Numbered from the stretch's first letter, positions 53,151 through 63,215 are shown. The stretch: 64,000 nucleotides of DNA from Aliikangiella coralliicola (GCF_007004725.1 NZ_ML660163.1:204915-268914), one strand, 5' to 3'. The notes: generated from the sequence alone by a model not told the origin. Numbers and translations: made by a program.

Positions 53151-53714
53151 TTAATCAAAATACCGAGAAGATTGCCGCTCGACTCGATATTTTGATTGTA
53201 CAAATCCACTAGGAAAAGAATTTGATTGCAGCAAGGTTAACTTGATATCTTCCGAGTGCTCTCCGAATAATGGCAACCCCCTTCCGATAAGTACCGGAAT
53301 CTGAGTGATGGTAATTTCATCCATCAAGTCAGCTTTGAAAAAAGACTGAATGGTTAATCCACCATCAACATAAACTCGCTGAATTCCCTGGTTTTGTAAC
53401 TCAACGGCAAGTAACTCAATTGACCCATTAAATACTGCCACTTTGTCGGCAAAATCTTCAGGTGGCTCTTTCAATGTTCGACTTAAAACAATGACGCGTT
53501 TTTTCTGATAAGGCCATTCAGCAAATGAAGCAGTTTTCTCAAATGAACTTCTGCCTAACACAATGCAATCAATTGCAGCGATATAATTTTGGTAACCATA
53601 GTCCTCTGTACTATTTTTATCAGCCGCATCGTTTAGCCAATCTAACTTGCCGTTAAGACGAGCGATATACCCATCCAGACTAGTTGCAATAAACGAGGTA
53701 AACTTAATATCCAT
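53151..53714 (-). CDS. RibD-C-type dihydrofolate reductase-like protein
   Basis: A 187-aa protein of the RibD C-terminal/YyaP family: FIATSLDGYIARLNGKLDWL at the start, CIVLGRSSFEKTASFAEWPY in the middle, and VYVDGGLTIQSFFKADLMDE, the conserved NADPH-binding strand. Reduces an unknown pteridine-like or other substrate. Monocistronic, 53 bp downstream of the nucleotidyltransferase start on the same strand. Confidence 0.82.
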   Translation of the reverse strand: MDIKFTSFIATSLDGYIARLNGKLDWLNDAADKNSTEDYGYQNYIAAIDCIVLGRSSFEKTASFAEWPYQKKRVIVLSRTLKEPPEDFADKVAVFNGSIELLAVELQNQGIQRVYVDGGLTIQSFFKADLMDEITITQIPVLIGRGLPLFGEHSEDIKLTLLQSNSFPSGFVQSKYRVERQSSRYFD

Positions 53715-53822
53715 AACGATTGATTCTCATCCAGTTAATTCAATTACCAGGCAAATTAAACTTGTTCGCTATCGAGCTGACTTGTCCCGCTTCCTGCCAA
53801 TAAAAAGGAAGCCAGGACTAAT

Positions 53823-55772
53823 TTATGCTTTTTTTATCAACCTGAAAAACCAGGTTACTAGTAAGGCAAAACCGATCGCGCCAGCAAGCATGGCCAACAT
53901 TTCACTTCCTGCCCAACCACTACCAATGCCGTCAGGCTTTTTACTTTGAATAAATGCGACAGCCGCGATACCAACGCCTAGTAAGCCTTCTCCACCGACA
54001 AATCCACTGCCTAGCAAAACGCCTCTTTCACGCCTTTCGTCAAGTTGTTCCGGGTCTTTGGTTTTCTTTTCAAAATAATGTCTAATCAATCCACCAATAA
54101 AAATAGGCGTCATAGTCGACACAGGTAAATAAACTCCCACCGCAAAAGGTAATGAAGGTATTTTGACTAGCTCGCATAAAATAGCAATTCCGGCACCAAT
54201 AGCCACCAATGTCCAGGGCAAGTTTTGATCAAGCACGCCATCAATAACCAGTTTCATTAATGTCGCTTGCGGTGCCGGTAACTCTTTCGAGCCAAAACCA
54301 AAAGTCTCGGCAAGTAATAACACAGCTAAACAGACAAAAGTCGCGGAAGTTAAAACACCTAACAACTCAGCCATTTGTTGTCTTTTTGGTGTGGCACCCA
54401 ATAGGTAGCCGCTTTTTAAATCTTGTGAAGTATCGCCGGAAATTGACGCGGCAATCGCAACGACACAACCAACAATTAACGTTCCAGCTTTACCTGCATT
54501 ATCTGTCCATCCCATTGCAAGGAATATGGTCGCTGTGCCGAGTAATGCAGCGATAGTCATACCGCTGGTTGGATTTGAAGTCACCCCAACCAATCCAACA
54601 ATTCTGGATGCGACGGTGACAAAGAAAAATGAAAATAGTGCAACACACAAAGCCGCTAACAATCGGGTTTCAATCCCGCCAATTGAACCAAATGCACTCG
54701 GAACAAAGGTTAGCACCAGAATAATGGCAGTCACACCAATAGCAACAACTTTCAACGGTAAATCATTGCTGGTGCGTAATACCGAAGTGGCTCCATCACC
54801 AATATGCTTTGCACCTACTTTGAAACTTTCAATCATCACTGGAATACTGCGAATTAAGGTTATGATACCAGCCATCGCGACAGCGCCTGCGCCAATATAT
54901 CGAACATAGCGTGTCCAGATTTGACCGGCTGACATATCTTTAATCAAATTAGTAGTTTCTGGAAATAAAGGTACCGTCCGTGCATCTCCCCAGTAAGCAA
55001 TTGCAGGAATGATAATCAAAGCAGAAAGCAGTCCACCGCCAACCATAATCGCCGCAATTCTCGGTCCTAAAATATAGCCGACGCCAAATAGCGCCGCGGA
55101 AAGATCAATACCGACACTCGCTTTTTTAATAAAAGGAATTTTTAATGTCGCATGATCTGGAATGACTTTAAGCCAGGAAGTCAGCGTTTTAAACAGCGCC
55201 GCGACCCCCATTCCCCAAAAAATGTATTTCGCTTTACTACCACCGACTTCGTTGGCCACTAATACTTCTGCGCAGGCGGTGCCTTCTGGATAGGGTAATT
55301 TACCGTGTTCTTTCTCAATCAGAAACTTTCGTAACGGGATCATAAATAAGATCCCCAGCAGTCCGCCACACATTGCCAGAATGGTCATTTGTAGCAAATC
55401 AGGCGCTAATCCCCACATAAATAGCGCAGGCAAGGTGAAAATAATGCCACTGGCCACAGAGCTTGATGCAGAGCCCGTTGTTTGCGCAATATTGGTTTCG
55501 AGAATGGTGCTTTTAATGCCACCTTTGGCAAGTAATCGAAATACTGCAACAGCCATCACTGCGACCGGAATCGAAGTGCTGATTGTTAACCCTGCGCGTA
55601 AACCTAAATAGGCGTTAGCGGCGCCAAAAATAATGCCAAAAACCACCCCGAGTCCAACGGCTTTAAATGTAAATTCAGCAATATTTTCCTGGGCCGGAAT
55701 ATAAGGTGGGTAGGACTCCCCTTTTTCAAGTTCTACATAAGCTTTCGGGTTTAAGCCGTTTTGCTGCGCCAA
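53823..55772 (-). CDS. OPT-family oligopeptide transporter
   Basis: A 649-aa polytopic membrane protein. Family marks include FGAANAYLGLRAGLTISTSI near the N-terminus, EGTACAEVLVANE, SGMTIAALLGTATIFLA and GSGFVGGEGLLGVGI near the end; the layout matches the bacterial TIGR00733 group. Substrates are probably small peptides or peptide-bound metal. The start is TTG with AAGGAG 6 bases upstream, a strong ribosome site that decides it. A hairpin (GCTTCCT/AGGAAGC, 53789-53812) lies just after the stop but lacks a U-tract on this strand. Confidence 0.88.
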   Translation of the reverse strand: MAQQNGLNPKAYVELEKGESYPPYIPAQENIAEFTFKAVGLGVVFGIIFGAANAYLGLRAGLTISTSIPVAVMAVAVFRLLAKGGIKSTILETNIAQTTGSASSSVASGIIFTLPALFMWGLAPDLLQMTILAMCGGLLGILFMIPLRKFLIEKEHGKLPYPEGTACAEVLVANEVGGSKAKYIFWGMGVAALFKTLTSWLKVIPDHATLKIPFIKKASVGIDLSAALFGVGYILGPRIAAIMVGGGLLSALIIIPAIAYWGDARTVPLFPETTNLIKDMSAGQIWTRYVRYIGAGAVAMAGIITLIRSIPVMIESFKVGAKHIGDGATSVLRTSNDLPLKVVAIGVTAIILVLTFVPSAFGSIGGIETRLLAALCVALFSFFFVTVASRIVGLVGVTSNPTSGMTIAALLGTATIFLAMGWTDNAGKAGTLIVGCVVAIAASISGDTSQDLKSGYLLGATPKRQQMAELLGVLTSATFVCLAVLLLAETFGFGSKELPAPQATLMKLVIDGVLDQNLPWTLVAIGAGIAILCELVKIPSLPFAVGVYLPVSTMTPIFIGGLIRHYFEKKTKDPEQLDERRERGVLLGSGFVGGEGLLGVGIAAVAFIQSKKPDGIGSGWAGSEMLAMLAGAIGFALLVTWFFRLIKKA

Positions 55773-56011
55773 AATAGACTCCTTTTTGTTATTCGATGTC
55801 TAAATGTGAGATGTCTCAATAGCTTGAATTCGGGATAAGAAGTCAGGCTAAATATTCTTTACTGATATGGCAATTTTTATCCCACTATTAGACACATCTA
55901 ATCTAGCGCCTGTCAAATTAAATAGCCAGAGCGATGATCGAGAAGAACCAGAAAGATTCCGAAAAAAAATCGACAAGTATAACAATATTGGTGGATATTA
56001 AAGTTTAGCAA

Positions 56012-56926
56012 TTAAGTTTTTAACGCAGAAAAAACGCGCGCTTTGGTCCCAACGTCACTCGTACGCCAGTGAGTAATTGCCCAGTCTAGAATTTCCGGGG
56101 GCGTTGCCGAAATCAAATTTTGATCAACTTTCTGGCCTAAATGGCAGAGAGCTTCAACCAACCAGCGACTTGCTTGCTCGCATTTAATCGATGGAGAAAA
56201 TCGACTCTTACTGAACTTTTCTCCTTGAGCATCAACAACCAGCGGTAGGTGATAATAACTGGGAGGCGCTACCTTTAAACAGTGATACAGATAATTTTGT
56301 CGAGGTGTCGAGTCTAGAATATCCGCTCCCCGAACCACATGATTTACGTTTTGCTCAATATCATCAACCACAACCGCTAACTGATAAGCAAACAAACCAT
56401 CGCGGCGTTGAACAACGAAATCCTGAGTATCAGCTGGCCGTTCAAAACAGCATTTGCCTAATATTCGATCCTCGAAAGATTCGTACCCCGACTCAAATCG
56501 GATTCGAGTAGCACTTTCAACACCGTTATCAAGTGCACGACTACGACAATAACTATCGTACACGCCACTATTTCTTTGCAGGACTAATTTTCGGCTGCAG
56601 TCACAGCGGTAGGTAACTTTTTGGTTTTCAAGTTGCTCTAAAGCAGCTCGATAATGATTTTGTTGCTTGCTTTGGTAGCAAACTTCCCGATCCCATTCGA
56701 AACCAAAAGCTTCGAGTGTCTTTAAAATTTCTGTAGCGGCTCCGGCAACCTCGCGAGGCGGATCCAGATCTTCAATTCTTAACAACCAAAGACCGTTTTT
56801 ATGACGAGCGACACAATAACTGCCGACTGCAGCGACCAGCGAGCCAAAATGTAGTGGACCGGAAGGGGTTGGCGCGAACCGGCCAATCCAGTTTAGATTT
56901 TGTTGTCCAGCCGACACACTTGCCAT
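56012..56926 (-). CDS. gluQ: Glutamyl-Q tRNA(Asp) synthetase GluQ-RS
   Basis: A 304-aa truncated glutamyl-tRNA synthetase-like enzyme without an anticodon-binding domain. It carries the HIGH-like motif FAPTPSGPLHFGSLVAA, zinc ligands (RCDCSRK and YCRSRA) and the KMSKS-like motif GEKFSKSRFSP. It attaches glutamate to queuosine-34 of tRNA(Asp). In Gammaproteobacteria it usually lies immediately downstream of dksA, as here, with a terminator between them that limits read-through. Confidence 0.92.
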   Translation of the reverse strand: MASVSAGQQNLNWIGRFAPTPSGPLHFGSLVAAVGSYCVARHKNGLWLLRIEDLDPPREVAGAATEILKTLEAFGFEWDREVCYQSKQQNHYRAALEQLENQKVTYRCDCSRKLVLQRNSGVYDSYCRSRALDNGVESATRIRFESGYESFEDRILGKCCFERPADTQDFVVQRRDGLFAYQLAVVVDDIEQNVNHVVRGADILDSTPRQNYLYHCLKVAPPSYYHLPLVVDAQGEKFSKSRFSPSIKCEQASRWLVEALCHLGQKVDQNLISATPPEILDWAITHWRTSDVGTKARVFSALKT

Positions 56927-56944
56927 CGACTACGCCTGAAACAA

Positions 56945-56968
56945 AACAAGCGCCATCGGGCGCTTGTT
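56945..56968 (-). terminator. Terminator between dksA and gluQ
   Basis: On the minus strand AACAAGCGCC-CGAT-GGCGCTTGTT forms a perfect 10-bp stem followed by TTGTTT. It follows the dksA stop by about 30 bp and precedes the gluQ start, as in E. coli, where partial read-through supplies gluQ. Confidence 0.8.
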
Positions 56969-56997
56969 AAGGTAGAGCAGACAATCGAGCCACATTT

Positions 56998-57453
56998 TTA
57001 CTTATTTAAATGTTTCTCTTTAATTTCATCGAGCGTCTTACAATCGATACACAAAGTTGCAGTTGGGCGAGCTTCAAGTCGACGTATTCCAATTTCTACG
57101 CCACAAGATTCGCAATAACCGTAATCTTCATCATCGATCGAGGCAATTGATTTGCCGATTTTCTTGAGCAGCTTTCGCTCCCGGTCTCGTGTTCGTAACT
57201 CAAGACTGAATTCTTCTTCCTGACTGGCACGATCAACCGGATCAGGAAAGTTAGCAGCTTCATCTTTCATGTGGCTAACTGTACGGTCAACTTCTTCCAT
57301 GAGCTGCTGTTTCCAAGCTTCCAGAATCGCCTTAAAATGCGCGATCTGTTCGTCGTTCATATACTCTTCACCGCGCTTCTCTTTGTAAGGTGCAATACCT
57401 AACGCGCCAAGAGTCGTTGCAGTTGCTATCTTCGCCGAGTTTTTATTTGGCAT
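56998..57453 (-). CDS. dksA: RNA polymerase-binding stringent-response factor DksA
   Basis: A 151-aa protein, the same length as E. coli DksA. The coiled-coil tip DPVDRASQEEEFSLELRTRD contains the DxxDxA motif that enters the RNA polymerase secondary channel, and the zinc finger is CESCGVEIGIRRLEARP with the second CIDC pair. It works with ppGpp to retune transcription. The ATG at 57453 was chosen because it aligns with the E. coli start and has GGAG upstream; upstream in-frame starts (57468, 57534) would add residues without family support. Confidence 0.95.
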   Translation of the reverse strand: MPNKNSAKIATATTLGALGIAPYKEKRGEEYMNDEQIAHFKAILEAWKQQLMEEVDRTVSHMKDEAANFPDPVDRASQEEEFSLELRTRDRERKLLKKIGKSIASIDDEDYGYCESCGVEIGIRRLEARPTATLCIDCKTLDEIKEKHLNK

Positions 57454-57625
57454 TTGGTTCTCCGCCATATTAACTACTTGATAATAATGGAGTTTATCCG
57501 AAACTCCAGTAAATAAATCGGTTAAAATCGACAAATTTTGAAGTCGACTTTTTATTCAGGCGCGGATATATATCATATACATCTGCTAAGAACAATAATA
57601 ATTTTCCCTTTTTAACAAAACTTTA

Positions 57626-58048
57626 TTAAGCACTCGGCGTAAGTTTGGGTAACTTTTGAACAATTTTTCGCTTCAACGCCTCTATTTGCTCAACCTCATA
57701 TTTAACCATTGGCAGCTTCCCCCAGATAGGAGCCGGCCAGCAGGGATCATGCTTAAATCTAACCACATGATGAACGTGCAATTGGGGCACTAAATTCCCT
57801 ATTGCAGCAATATTTAACTTATCACCATTAAAAATATCCACTAGCGAACTTGATAATGATGCCGACTCACTCCACAAGAGTTTTTGATCGGTATCAGAAA
57901 GCTGATAGATTTCTTCAATATCTGGACGTCTTGGAACAAGTACAAACCAGGGATATTGACTATCATTGATTAACAATAGCTCGCAAAGTTCAAATTGTCC
58001 TAATTGAATACTGTCGGCAACGAGTTGCGGGTGTACTTGAAATGACAC
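57626..58048 (-). CDS. HIT-family protein
   Basis: A 140-aa protein with the histidine triad near the C-terminus: QLHVHHVVRF (H-x-H-x-x substitutes for HxHxHxx). FVLVPRRPDIEEIYQL matches the N-terminal HIT fold. The family hydrolyses or transfers nucleotide phosphates. The start is GTG with GAGGAAAT upstream. It lies between dksA and mrcB on the same strand but with its own spacing on both sides. Confidence 0.8.
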   Translation of the reverse strand: MSFQVHPQLVADSIQLGQFELCELLLINDSQYPWFVLVPRRPDIEEIYQLSDTDQKLLWSESASLSSSLVDIFNGDKLNIAAIGNLVPQLHVHHVVRFKHDPCWPAPIWGKLPMVKYEVEQIEALKRKIVQKLPKLTPSA

Positions 58049-58097
58049 TAAAATTTCCTCCTATTAGCCAACGAGTAGGTCAATTGGTTCCCCTGAC

Positions 58098-60335
58098 CTA
58101 TTCGCACACTTTAAAGTTTTCGGGTAGTTGTTCCAGATAGAATGGAACCAGCACTTTTGAGTGGCAAGACCCAAAACCAGAAAAAAGCCCTTCTGCTCGA
58201 TAACCCCAAACCAACTCTTCAGGAATATTCAAATCAACTGACGGTTCATTAATCTTAACAAACAAATCGCGCCAGACTCTTAGTGCTCCACTCGCACCAG
58301 TGAGTTCACTCGGTTTGTTATCATCTCGCCCAACCCATACAACTGCGAGCTTGTCGCCTCCAAACCCGGCATACCAGCTATCTCTTAAATCATTAGTTGT
58401 ACCGGTTTTCCCAGCATATCTTTTGTTGCGAAAAGTTTCGCCAATCAATTTAGCCGTACCTTTCTTAACTACCTCGGTGAGTAAATACTTCACCATAAAA
58501 GCCGTTTCAGGATCTAATCTGGCCTGCGCGGTTCTACGATATCTTTGTAAGAGATTTCCCTGATGATCTTGAACAGCAATCAGTCCGGAAGAGCTGACAC
58601 CCACTCCATTATTGGCAAGTGTCTGATAAATTCTTAACACTTCCAGTGGTGACATTTCCTTTGCGCCTAAAGCAATCGATGGATAAGCGGGTAGTTCTCT
58701 TTCAAACCCCGCATCGACAATCGTATCGACTACTTCATTAACGCCAACCGCTAACGCTAATCTTGCCGTTGCGATATTGTACGAATTAACCAGACCATCT
58801 TGTAATTCGACTTCGCCATGAACTTCATCGTCATAGTTTTTTGGCGACCAAACACTTCCGTCACTTCCTTCTAATGAAAATGATTCGTCCTTTAGTTTGG
58901 TTATCATACTAAAACTTTCTGGCTGTTTTAATGCAGTAAGATAGACAAAAGGCTTGATCACCGAGCCGGTTTGTCGATATGCGTCAATTGCACGGTTAAA
59001 CCCAACGTAGTTCGGGTTTCGATCGCCAACCATTGCCAGAATATCTCCGGTGTGAATATCACTAACGATCAGTGCACCTTGCAACCCTTTGTTTTTGTTA
59101 TCTCTTGCAGATTCGATTTGTGTCAGTCTTTTATTGAGAGACTTCTCAGCGTATTGTTGAACCACTGGGTGGAGACTGGTAAACAACCTCAGGCCCTGAT
59201 TGTTTAACTCTGACAATGAGTATTCCTGGCGAAGTTCACGTTTGATAAAACCAACAAATGCAGGCACTTTACTGGTTCTTTTTTTCGGCTTTGCGACAAC
59301 CTGAAGATTTCTAGACACCGCATCCTGATATGCTTCATCGGTGATTAGTCCATTATCTAACATTAGGCTTAATACCAGGTTTCTTCGCTCCAATGCATTT
59401 TCAGCATTACGCCTCGGATTATAAAGCGACGGTCCCTTAACCATCCCAACCAGTAATGCGACTTGATTGAGATTTAACTTTTCTAATGGCCGATCAAAAT
59501 AAAATTCACTGGCTCTGGCAAACCCGTGAATGCCTGTCGTATTATTTTGGCCCAGGTAAACTTCGTTCAGGTAGGCTTCCAGGATCACTTTTTTGTCATA
59601 ATGAATTTCCATCAATACAGCCATGATTGCTTCTCGCAATTTTCGCCATAAACTTCTTTCTCGAGTAAGAAAGTGATTTTTCATTAATTGCTGGGTGAGC
59701 GTGCTGCCGCCTTGACGCAGTTCTCCCTGGGAAAAGTTACTCCATGCCGCTCTTACGATCCCTTTGAAAGAAATCCCCCAGTGCTCATAAAAATTTCTGT
59801 CTTCAGTGTTTAATAGCGCCGCTAAAAAATGTTCTGGCAATTGTTCTAGTGTAACCAAAACACGATCTTCGTTATTACCCGCTTGAATACTGCCTAGTGA
59901 TAGCGGATCGAGACGTAAAAAGTTAACATTTTTTCGGGTAGCAAAGTCTTTTAGTTCGCTAATCTGACCATTGCTAATAGTTACTTCCAACACTTGCGCT
60001 TTCTGTTCACCGTCCCAGAACTTAAATGGTCGAGTATAAATAACCAGGCTGTTTTGATACTGTTCAAACTCGCCCTGGTGAGTTGCCTTGATTTTTTTAC
60101 GGTAGCCTAAAAGATTTAACTCTAACAGTAAGTCCTTCAATGAGATTTGTTTGCCGACAGAAAAAGAAAGTGGTCTGGCATAAACTTTGGCAGGAATGCT
60201 CCAGGCTTGTTGGTTAAATTCATTTTTGACCAGCGAGTCTAAATAGATGACCAAAAAAACGAAAAATACGGTCCCAATAAGAAAAAGTCTTAGCAGCGTT
60301 TTTTTGATTCGCTGCCATATCAATTTTAATTTCAT
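58098..60335 (-). CDS. mrcB: Penicillin-binding protein 1B
   Basis: A 745-aa bifunctional peptidoglycan synthase. Order: short cytoplasmic tail, TM helix (LFLIGTVFFVFLVIYLD), UB2H-like domain, GT51 glycosyltransferase with EDRNFYEHWGISFKG and RQGGSTLTQQLMKNHFL, then transpeptidase with SxxK in GSVIKPFVYL, SxN in SYN and KTGTT. The length and the UB2H-like segment favour PBP1b over PBP1a. It follows gspA and gspB on the same strand; insertion of a secretin through peptidoglycan would benefit from such a partner. Confidence 0.9.
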   Translation of the reverse strand: MKLKLIWQRIKKTLLRLFLIGTVFFVFLVIYLDSLVKNEFNQQAWSIPAKVYARPLSFSVGKQISLKDLLLELNLLGYRKKIKATHQGEFEQYQNSLVIYTRPFKFWDGEQKAQVLEVTISNGQISELKDFATRKNVNFLRLDPLSLGSIQAGNNEDRVLVTLEQLPEHFLAALLNTEDRNFYEHWGISFKGIVRAAWSNFSQGELRQGGSTLTQQLMKNHFLTRERSLWRKLREAIMAVLMEIHYDKKVILEAYLNEVYLGQNNTTGIHGFARASEFYFDRPLEKLNLNQVALLVGMVKGPSLYNPRRNAENALERRNLVLSLMLDNGLITDEAYQDAVSRNLQVVAKPKKRTSKVPAFVGFIKRELRQEYSLSELNNQGLRLFTSLHPVVQQYAEKSLNKRLTQIESARDNKNKGLQGALIVSDIHTGDILAMVGDRNPNYVGFNRAIDAYRQTGSVIKPFVYLTALKQPESFSMITKLKDESFSLEGSDGSVWSPKNYDDEVHGEVELQDGLVNSYNIATARLALAVGVNEVVDTIVDAGFERELPAYPSIALGAKEMSPLEVLRIYQTLANNGVGVSSSGLIAVQDHQGNLLQRYRRTAQARLDPETAFMVKYLLTEVVKKGTAKLIGETFRNKRYAGKTGTTNDLRDSWYAGFGGDKLAVVWVGRDDNKPSELTGASGALRVWRDLFVKINEPSVDLNIPEELVWGYRAEGLFSGFGSCHSKVLVPFYLEQLPENFKVCE

Positions 60336-60372
60336 TGTTGATAGTTTCTTAGTTTTTAAAGGTTTGGTATTT

Positions 60373-61167
60373 TTATTGATGCGGTATTTTTACCAGGTAA
60401 GAGCGATATTCAACAACAATATGCTCACTGGTAATTCCTCTTAGCACTAAATCAGGTGTTATGACCTGGTTAATTTTATAAAAATCACCATCCAGAATAA
60501 CAAAGCTATCACCCGGTTTTTCTGCCACAACATATGAATTTATCGATATTTGCGGAAATTGCTGTTGTAATTCAATCGACAATTCATCGAACATAATTGT
60601 TGCTATTTTTTTACTCGTATTGCTAGCCGCATTCTGCCCTGAAGTTGTATTTGAGACAGTGGACTGAGTAGCGTTTTGCGAAGAATTCTCTGCGGTTTCT
60701 TGCGGGCGTCGTTTTTGAGGTTTGTATACCTGTGTTGTTCTATTTAATTTATTTTTGTCAGTAGATTGGCTATCTGTTTGCGTTTTTTCAAAATTCTCGG
60801 CTTTAGCCCCATTACTCTTTGGCTCACTACTCTTTGTTTCACTAACTTCCGCAGTTTGTTTTAACCGCTCAATGGTTTTATCACTAATGTCACTCGGAGA
60901 ACTTCTTTTATTACTTTCAGCCGTAACAGTGGCGATATCCGCGCTAGTGGAACTCGAGTCAATATTTTTACCACTGAATAAAAAGTAAGACCAGCTAATC
61001 AGTAAAAGCACCAACAATATCGCTGTTGCAATTTGCCAAACTCGCAGACGTTTCAATAACCACTCATCGCCAAGCATTTCATCGTCATAGTGTGAAGCAT
61101 GGAGGTCAGGAATATCCTGTTGTTTTGAAGGCGATTCCTTACTTAACGATTCTAATAAAATTGACAA
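60373..61167 (-). CDS. gspB: Type II secretion accessory protein GspB
   Basis: A 264-aa single-pass protein. One TM helix (IATAILLVLLLISWSYFLF) near residue 50, a long low-complexity Ser/Lys/Thr/Asn periplasmic linker, and the C-terminal GspB domain ending SFVILDGDFYKINQVITPDL ... VVEYRSYLVKIP. With GspA it helps the GspD secretin assemble across peptidoglycan (ExeAB of Aeromonas). The start is a TTG with TAGGT about 8 bases upstream. It directly follows gspA. Confidence 0.8.
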   Translation of the reverse strand: MSILLESLSKESPSKQQDIPDLHASHYDDEMLGDEWLLKRLRVWQIATAILLVLLLISWSYFLFSGKNIDSSSTSADIATVTAESNKRSSPSDISDKTIERLKQTAEVSETKSSEPKSNGAKAENFEKTQTDSQSTDKNKLNRTTQVYKPQKRRPQETAENSSQNATQSTVSNTTSGQNAASNTSKKIATIMFDELSIELQQQFPQISINSYVVAEKPGDSFVILDGDFYKINQVITPDLVLRGITSEHIVVEYRSYLVKIPHQ

Positions 61168-61208
61168 AATATTACCTATTATTACCTTCTTTAAATTTCT
61201 ACAAACAG

Positions 61209-62921
61209 TCAGTTTACCGACTCAAGTAACGGAATCCCGACGAGAATTTCTGCGTTAATTTTTAAAATGGTTTGCATGCCGGCGATACCATCAGCATCAA
61301 TATTACGCTGACTTTGATAGGCTGTCAGTTGCTGCTTTAATTTATCGTCAAAAATATCCTGTGGATTTTTTGAACTCTGGTTCAACCAATTTAAACTTTG
61401 CGACAACCAATAGACGGCTTCCCCACGGTCGCCAAACTTGATATCACCAAGATAGCCTTCCGGCGCCTGCCACAACAAAATGAATTCACCGGTCCAGATT
61501 GTTGATAGCTCGCTTAAGCTAATCTTGCTTTCTTTGTTGCCGAACACAACAATTGCTTCAAACCCTTGCAGCCTTTTTAAAATGCCCCAAAACTCGCCTT
61601 GTAACCCTGCGGAAAACTTTAGTAGCGCGGGACGATTTAATCTTCTTAATTGCTGCCACTGACCATTACTGTGATTGCATTTAAGCCCATACTCAGCGGC
61701 AAATTCACAAGCGTCACCGTCTTTCACTGGTGAGTATTCTATTTGCCACAAAGACAACAACTGTTGAAACGACCAACGTCCATTATTGTCCCAAAGCTGA
61801 TCACCGATGAGCTTTTCTAGTAGTGACTGACTTGCTAAACTGGTCGATTCAACTTTAGCGATCTGACGATTGCTTGTTTCACCGTCAACCGACATGCTTT
61901 TTGACACCCCATTGTCACCCTGTTCATCCGCTGATATATTTCTCGATGACGGTAAAGTTTCTATCGAAGTTACTGATTTTCCATTATCAACCTGTCTGTT
62001 ATCAATATGCCCCACCCAATAGGAAAATCCTGCAACAGATAACAACAATACTATCGCGGCAGTAGCTTTGACCCAAACAAACATGTTGCGTTTTTCTTTT
62101 TCGGGGATGATAGGCTCCCCCATTATTTCTTTCACCGCCTGCGACATAATCCGTTTATCGACTCGCCCTTTTTTTCGGCTTGCTGCACCGAGTAACGCCC
62201 GCTCACAAATCGTATTAATTAAACGCGGAATCCCCTGGGTTTTAGCGTGTAAATACTCGATTGATGAGCGGGAAAATAGAACTTGATGGCTACCGGCAAT
62301 TCGCGTCCGATGTAAAACGTATGCGATGGTTTCTTTCAAGTTTAGTGGACGTAAATGATATCGAGCTGTAATTCGCTGCGCTAATTGTCGTAACTCTCTT
62401 TGTGCTAGCTTTTCCTGTAATTCTGGTTGGCCCACAAGAATAATCTGAAGCAGCTTTTTCTGATTGGTCTCAAGGTTGGTAAGCAATCGAATTTGCTCAA
62501 GCACTTCACTTTCGAGATTTTGCGCTTCGTCAATCATCACAACAACAATCAGGTCACGACGATAGCAGTCAAGTAAATACTCGCTTAGCTTATCTGTGAG
62601 AATTTTTAAACTCTGGCAATTTTCAGGATATTCAATTTTAAGTTCGTCACAAATAGTCGCCAATAATTCGAGACTATTCAGCTTTGGATTAAGAACAAAT
62701 GCGAGGCGTGTATTATCTGGCAACTGTTGCAATAAACAACGACAAACCGTCGTTTTTCCGGTACCGACTTCGCCAGTCAATAAAACAAATCCGCCACCTT
62801 CCTGTACGCCATAATTGAGATGAGTCAAAGCTTCCCGGTAGCGGTTACTCATAAACAGAAACCGTGGATCCGGAGAAATCGAAAATGGCCTTTCTTTAAG
62901 TGAAAAATGCTCTAAATACAT
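61209..62921 (-). CDS. gspA: Type II secretion AAA+ ATPase GspA (ExeA-like)
   Basis: A 570-aa protein. MYLEHFSLKERPFSISPDPR is the ExeA-type opening, followed by Walker A GEVGTGKTTV and Walker B VMIDEAQNLE. A TM helix (TAAIVLLLSVAGFSYWVG) divides the cytoplasmic ATPase from a periplasmic part, whose C-terminus carries a peptidoglycan-binding repeat (LKQQLTAYQSQRNIDADGI). The layout fits remodelling of peptidoglycan for the secretin. No other gsp genes are in the window. Confidence 0.87.
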   Translation of the reverse strand: MYLEHFSLKERPFSISPDPRFLFMSNRYREALTHLNYGVQEGGGFVLLTGEVGTGKTTVCRCLLQQLPDNTRLAFVLNPKLNSLELLATICDELKIEYPENCQSLKILTDKLSEYLLDCYRRDLIVVVMIDEAQNLESEVLEQIRLLTNLETNQKKLLQIILVGQPELQEKLAQRELRQLAQRITARYHLRPLNLKETIAYVLHRTRIAGSHQVLFSRSSIEYLHAKTQGIPRLINTICERALLGAASRKKGRVDKRIMSQAVKEIMGEPIIPEKEKRNMFVWVKATAAIVLLLSVAGFSYWVGHIDNRQVDNGKSVTSIETLPSSRNISADEQGDNGVSKSMSVDGETSNRQIAKVESTSLASQSLLEKLIGDQLWDNNGRWSFQQLLSLWQIEYSPVKDGDACEFAAEYGLKCNHSNGQWQQLRRLNRPALLKFSAGLQGEFWGILKRLQGFEAIVVFGNKESKISLSELSTIWTGEFILLWQAPEGYLGDIKFGDRGEAVYWLSQSLNWLNQSSKNPQDIFDDKLKQQLTAYQSQRNIDADGIAGMQTILKINAEILVGIPLLESVN

Positions 62922-63167
62922 GATAATTAAGTAACGAATTTGCGTATCAACTAACCAATGACACCACTAGTTCGATTTTATTGAATGAATGCCTTTGCCA
63001 CGGCTTGTTAACCTCTCGTCTATATCCACTGACTCTGCTTCCAAATATACCGCAAACTTTACTAACAACGTGAATTTTATCAACAAGGGGTTGTTGTAAG
63101 GGTCAAATTCTAAAGCCGACAATGATGAGTGACAACAACAACGGAAGTCAAGTAGAAAGGAATGGTA

Positions 63168-63173
63168 TATAAT
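63168..63173 (+). promoter_or_regulatory. Probable -10 element upstream of cca
   Basis: A perfect TATAAT lies 43 bp before the cca start. The matching -35 position (around 63145-63150) is poor. The 294-bp gap between gspA and cca must also hold the divergent gspA promoter, which I cannot place. Confidence 0.4.
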
Positions 63174-63215
63174 ACGGGGTATTGTATTTACTCTTAACCT
63201 GAAAAAGATTTATTA

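Noticed and set aside
53789-53812. GCTTCCT/AGGAAGC hairpin as the OPT terminator
   Set aside because: No U-tract follows the stem on the minus strand, so I did not list it as a terminator.
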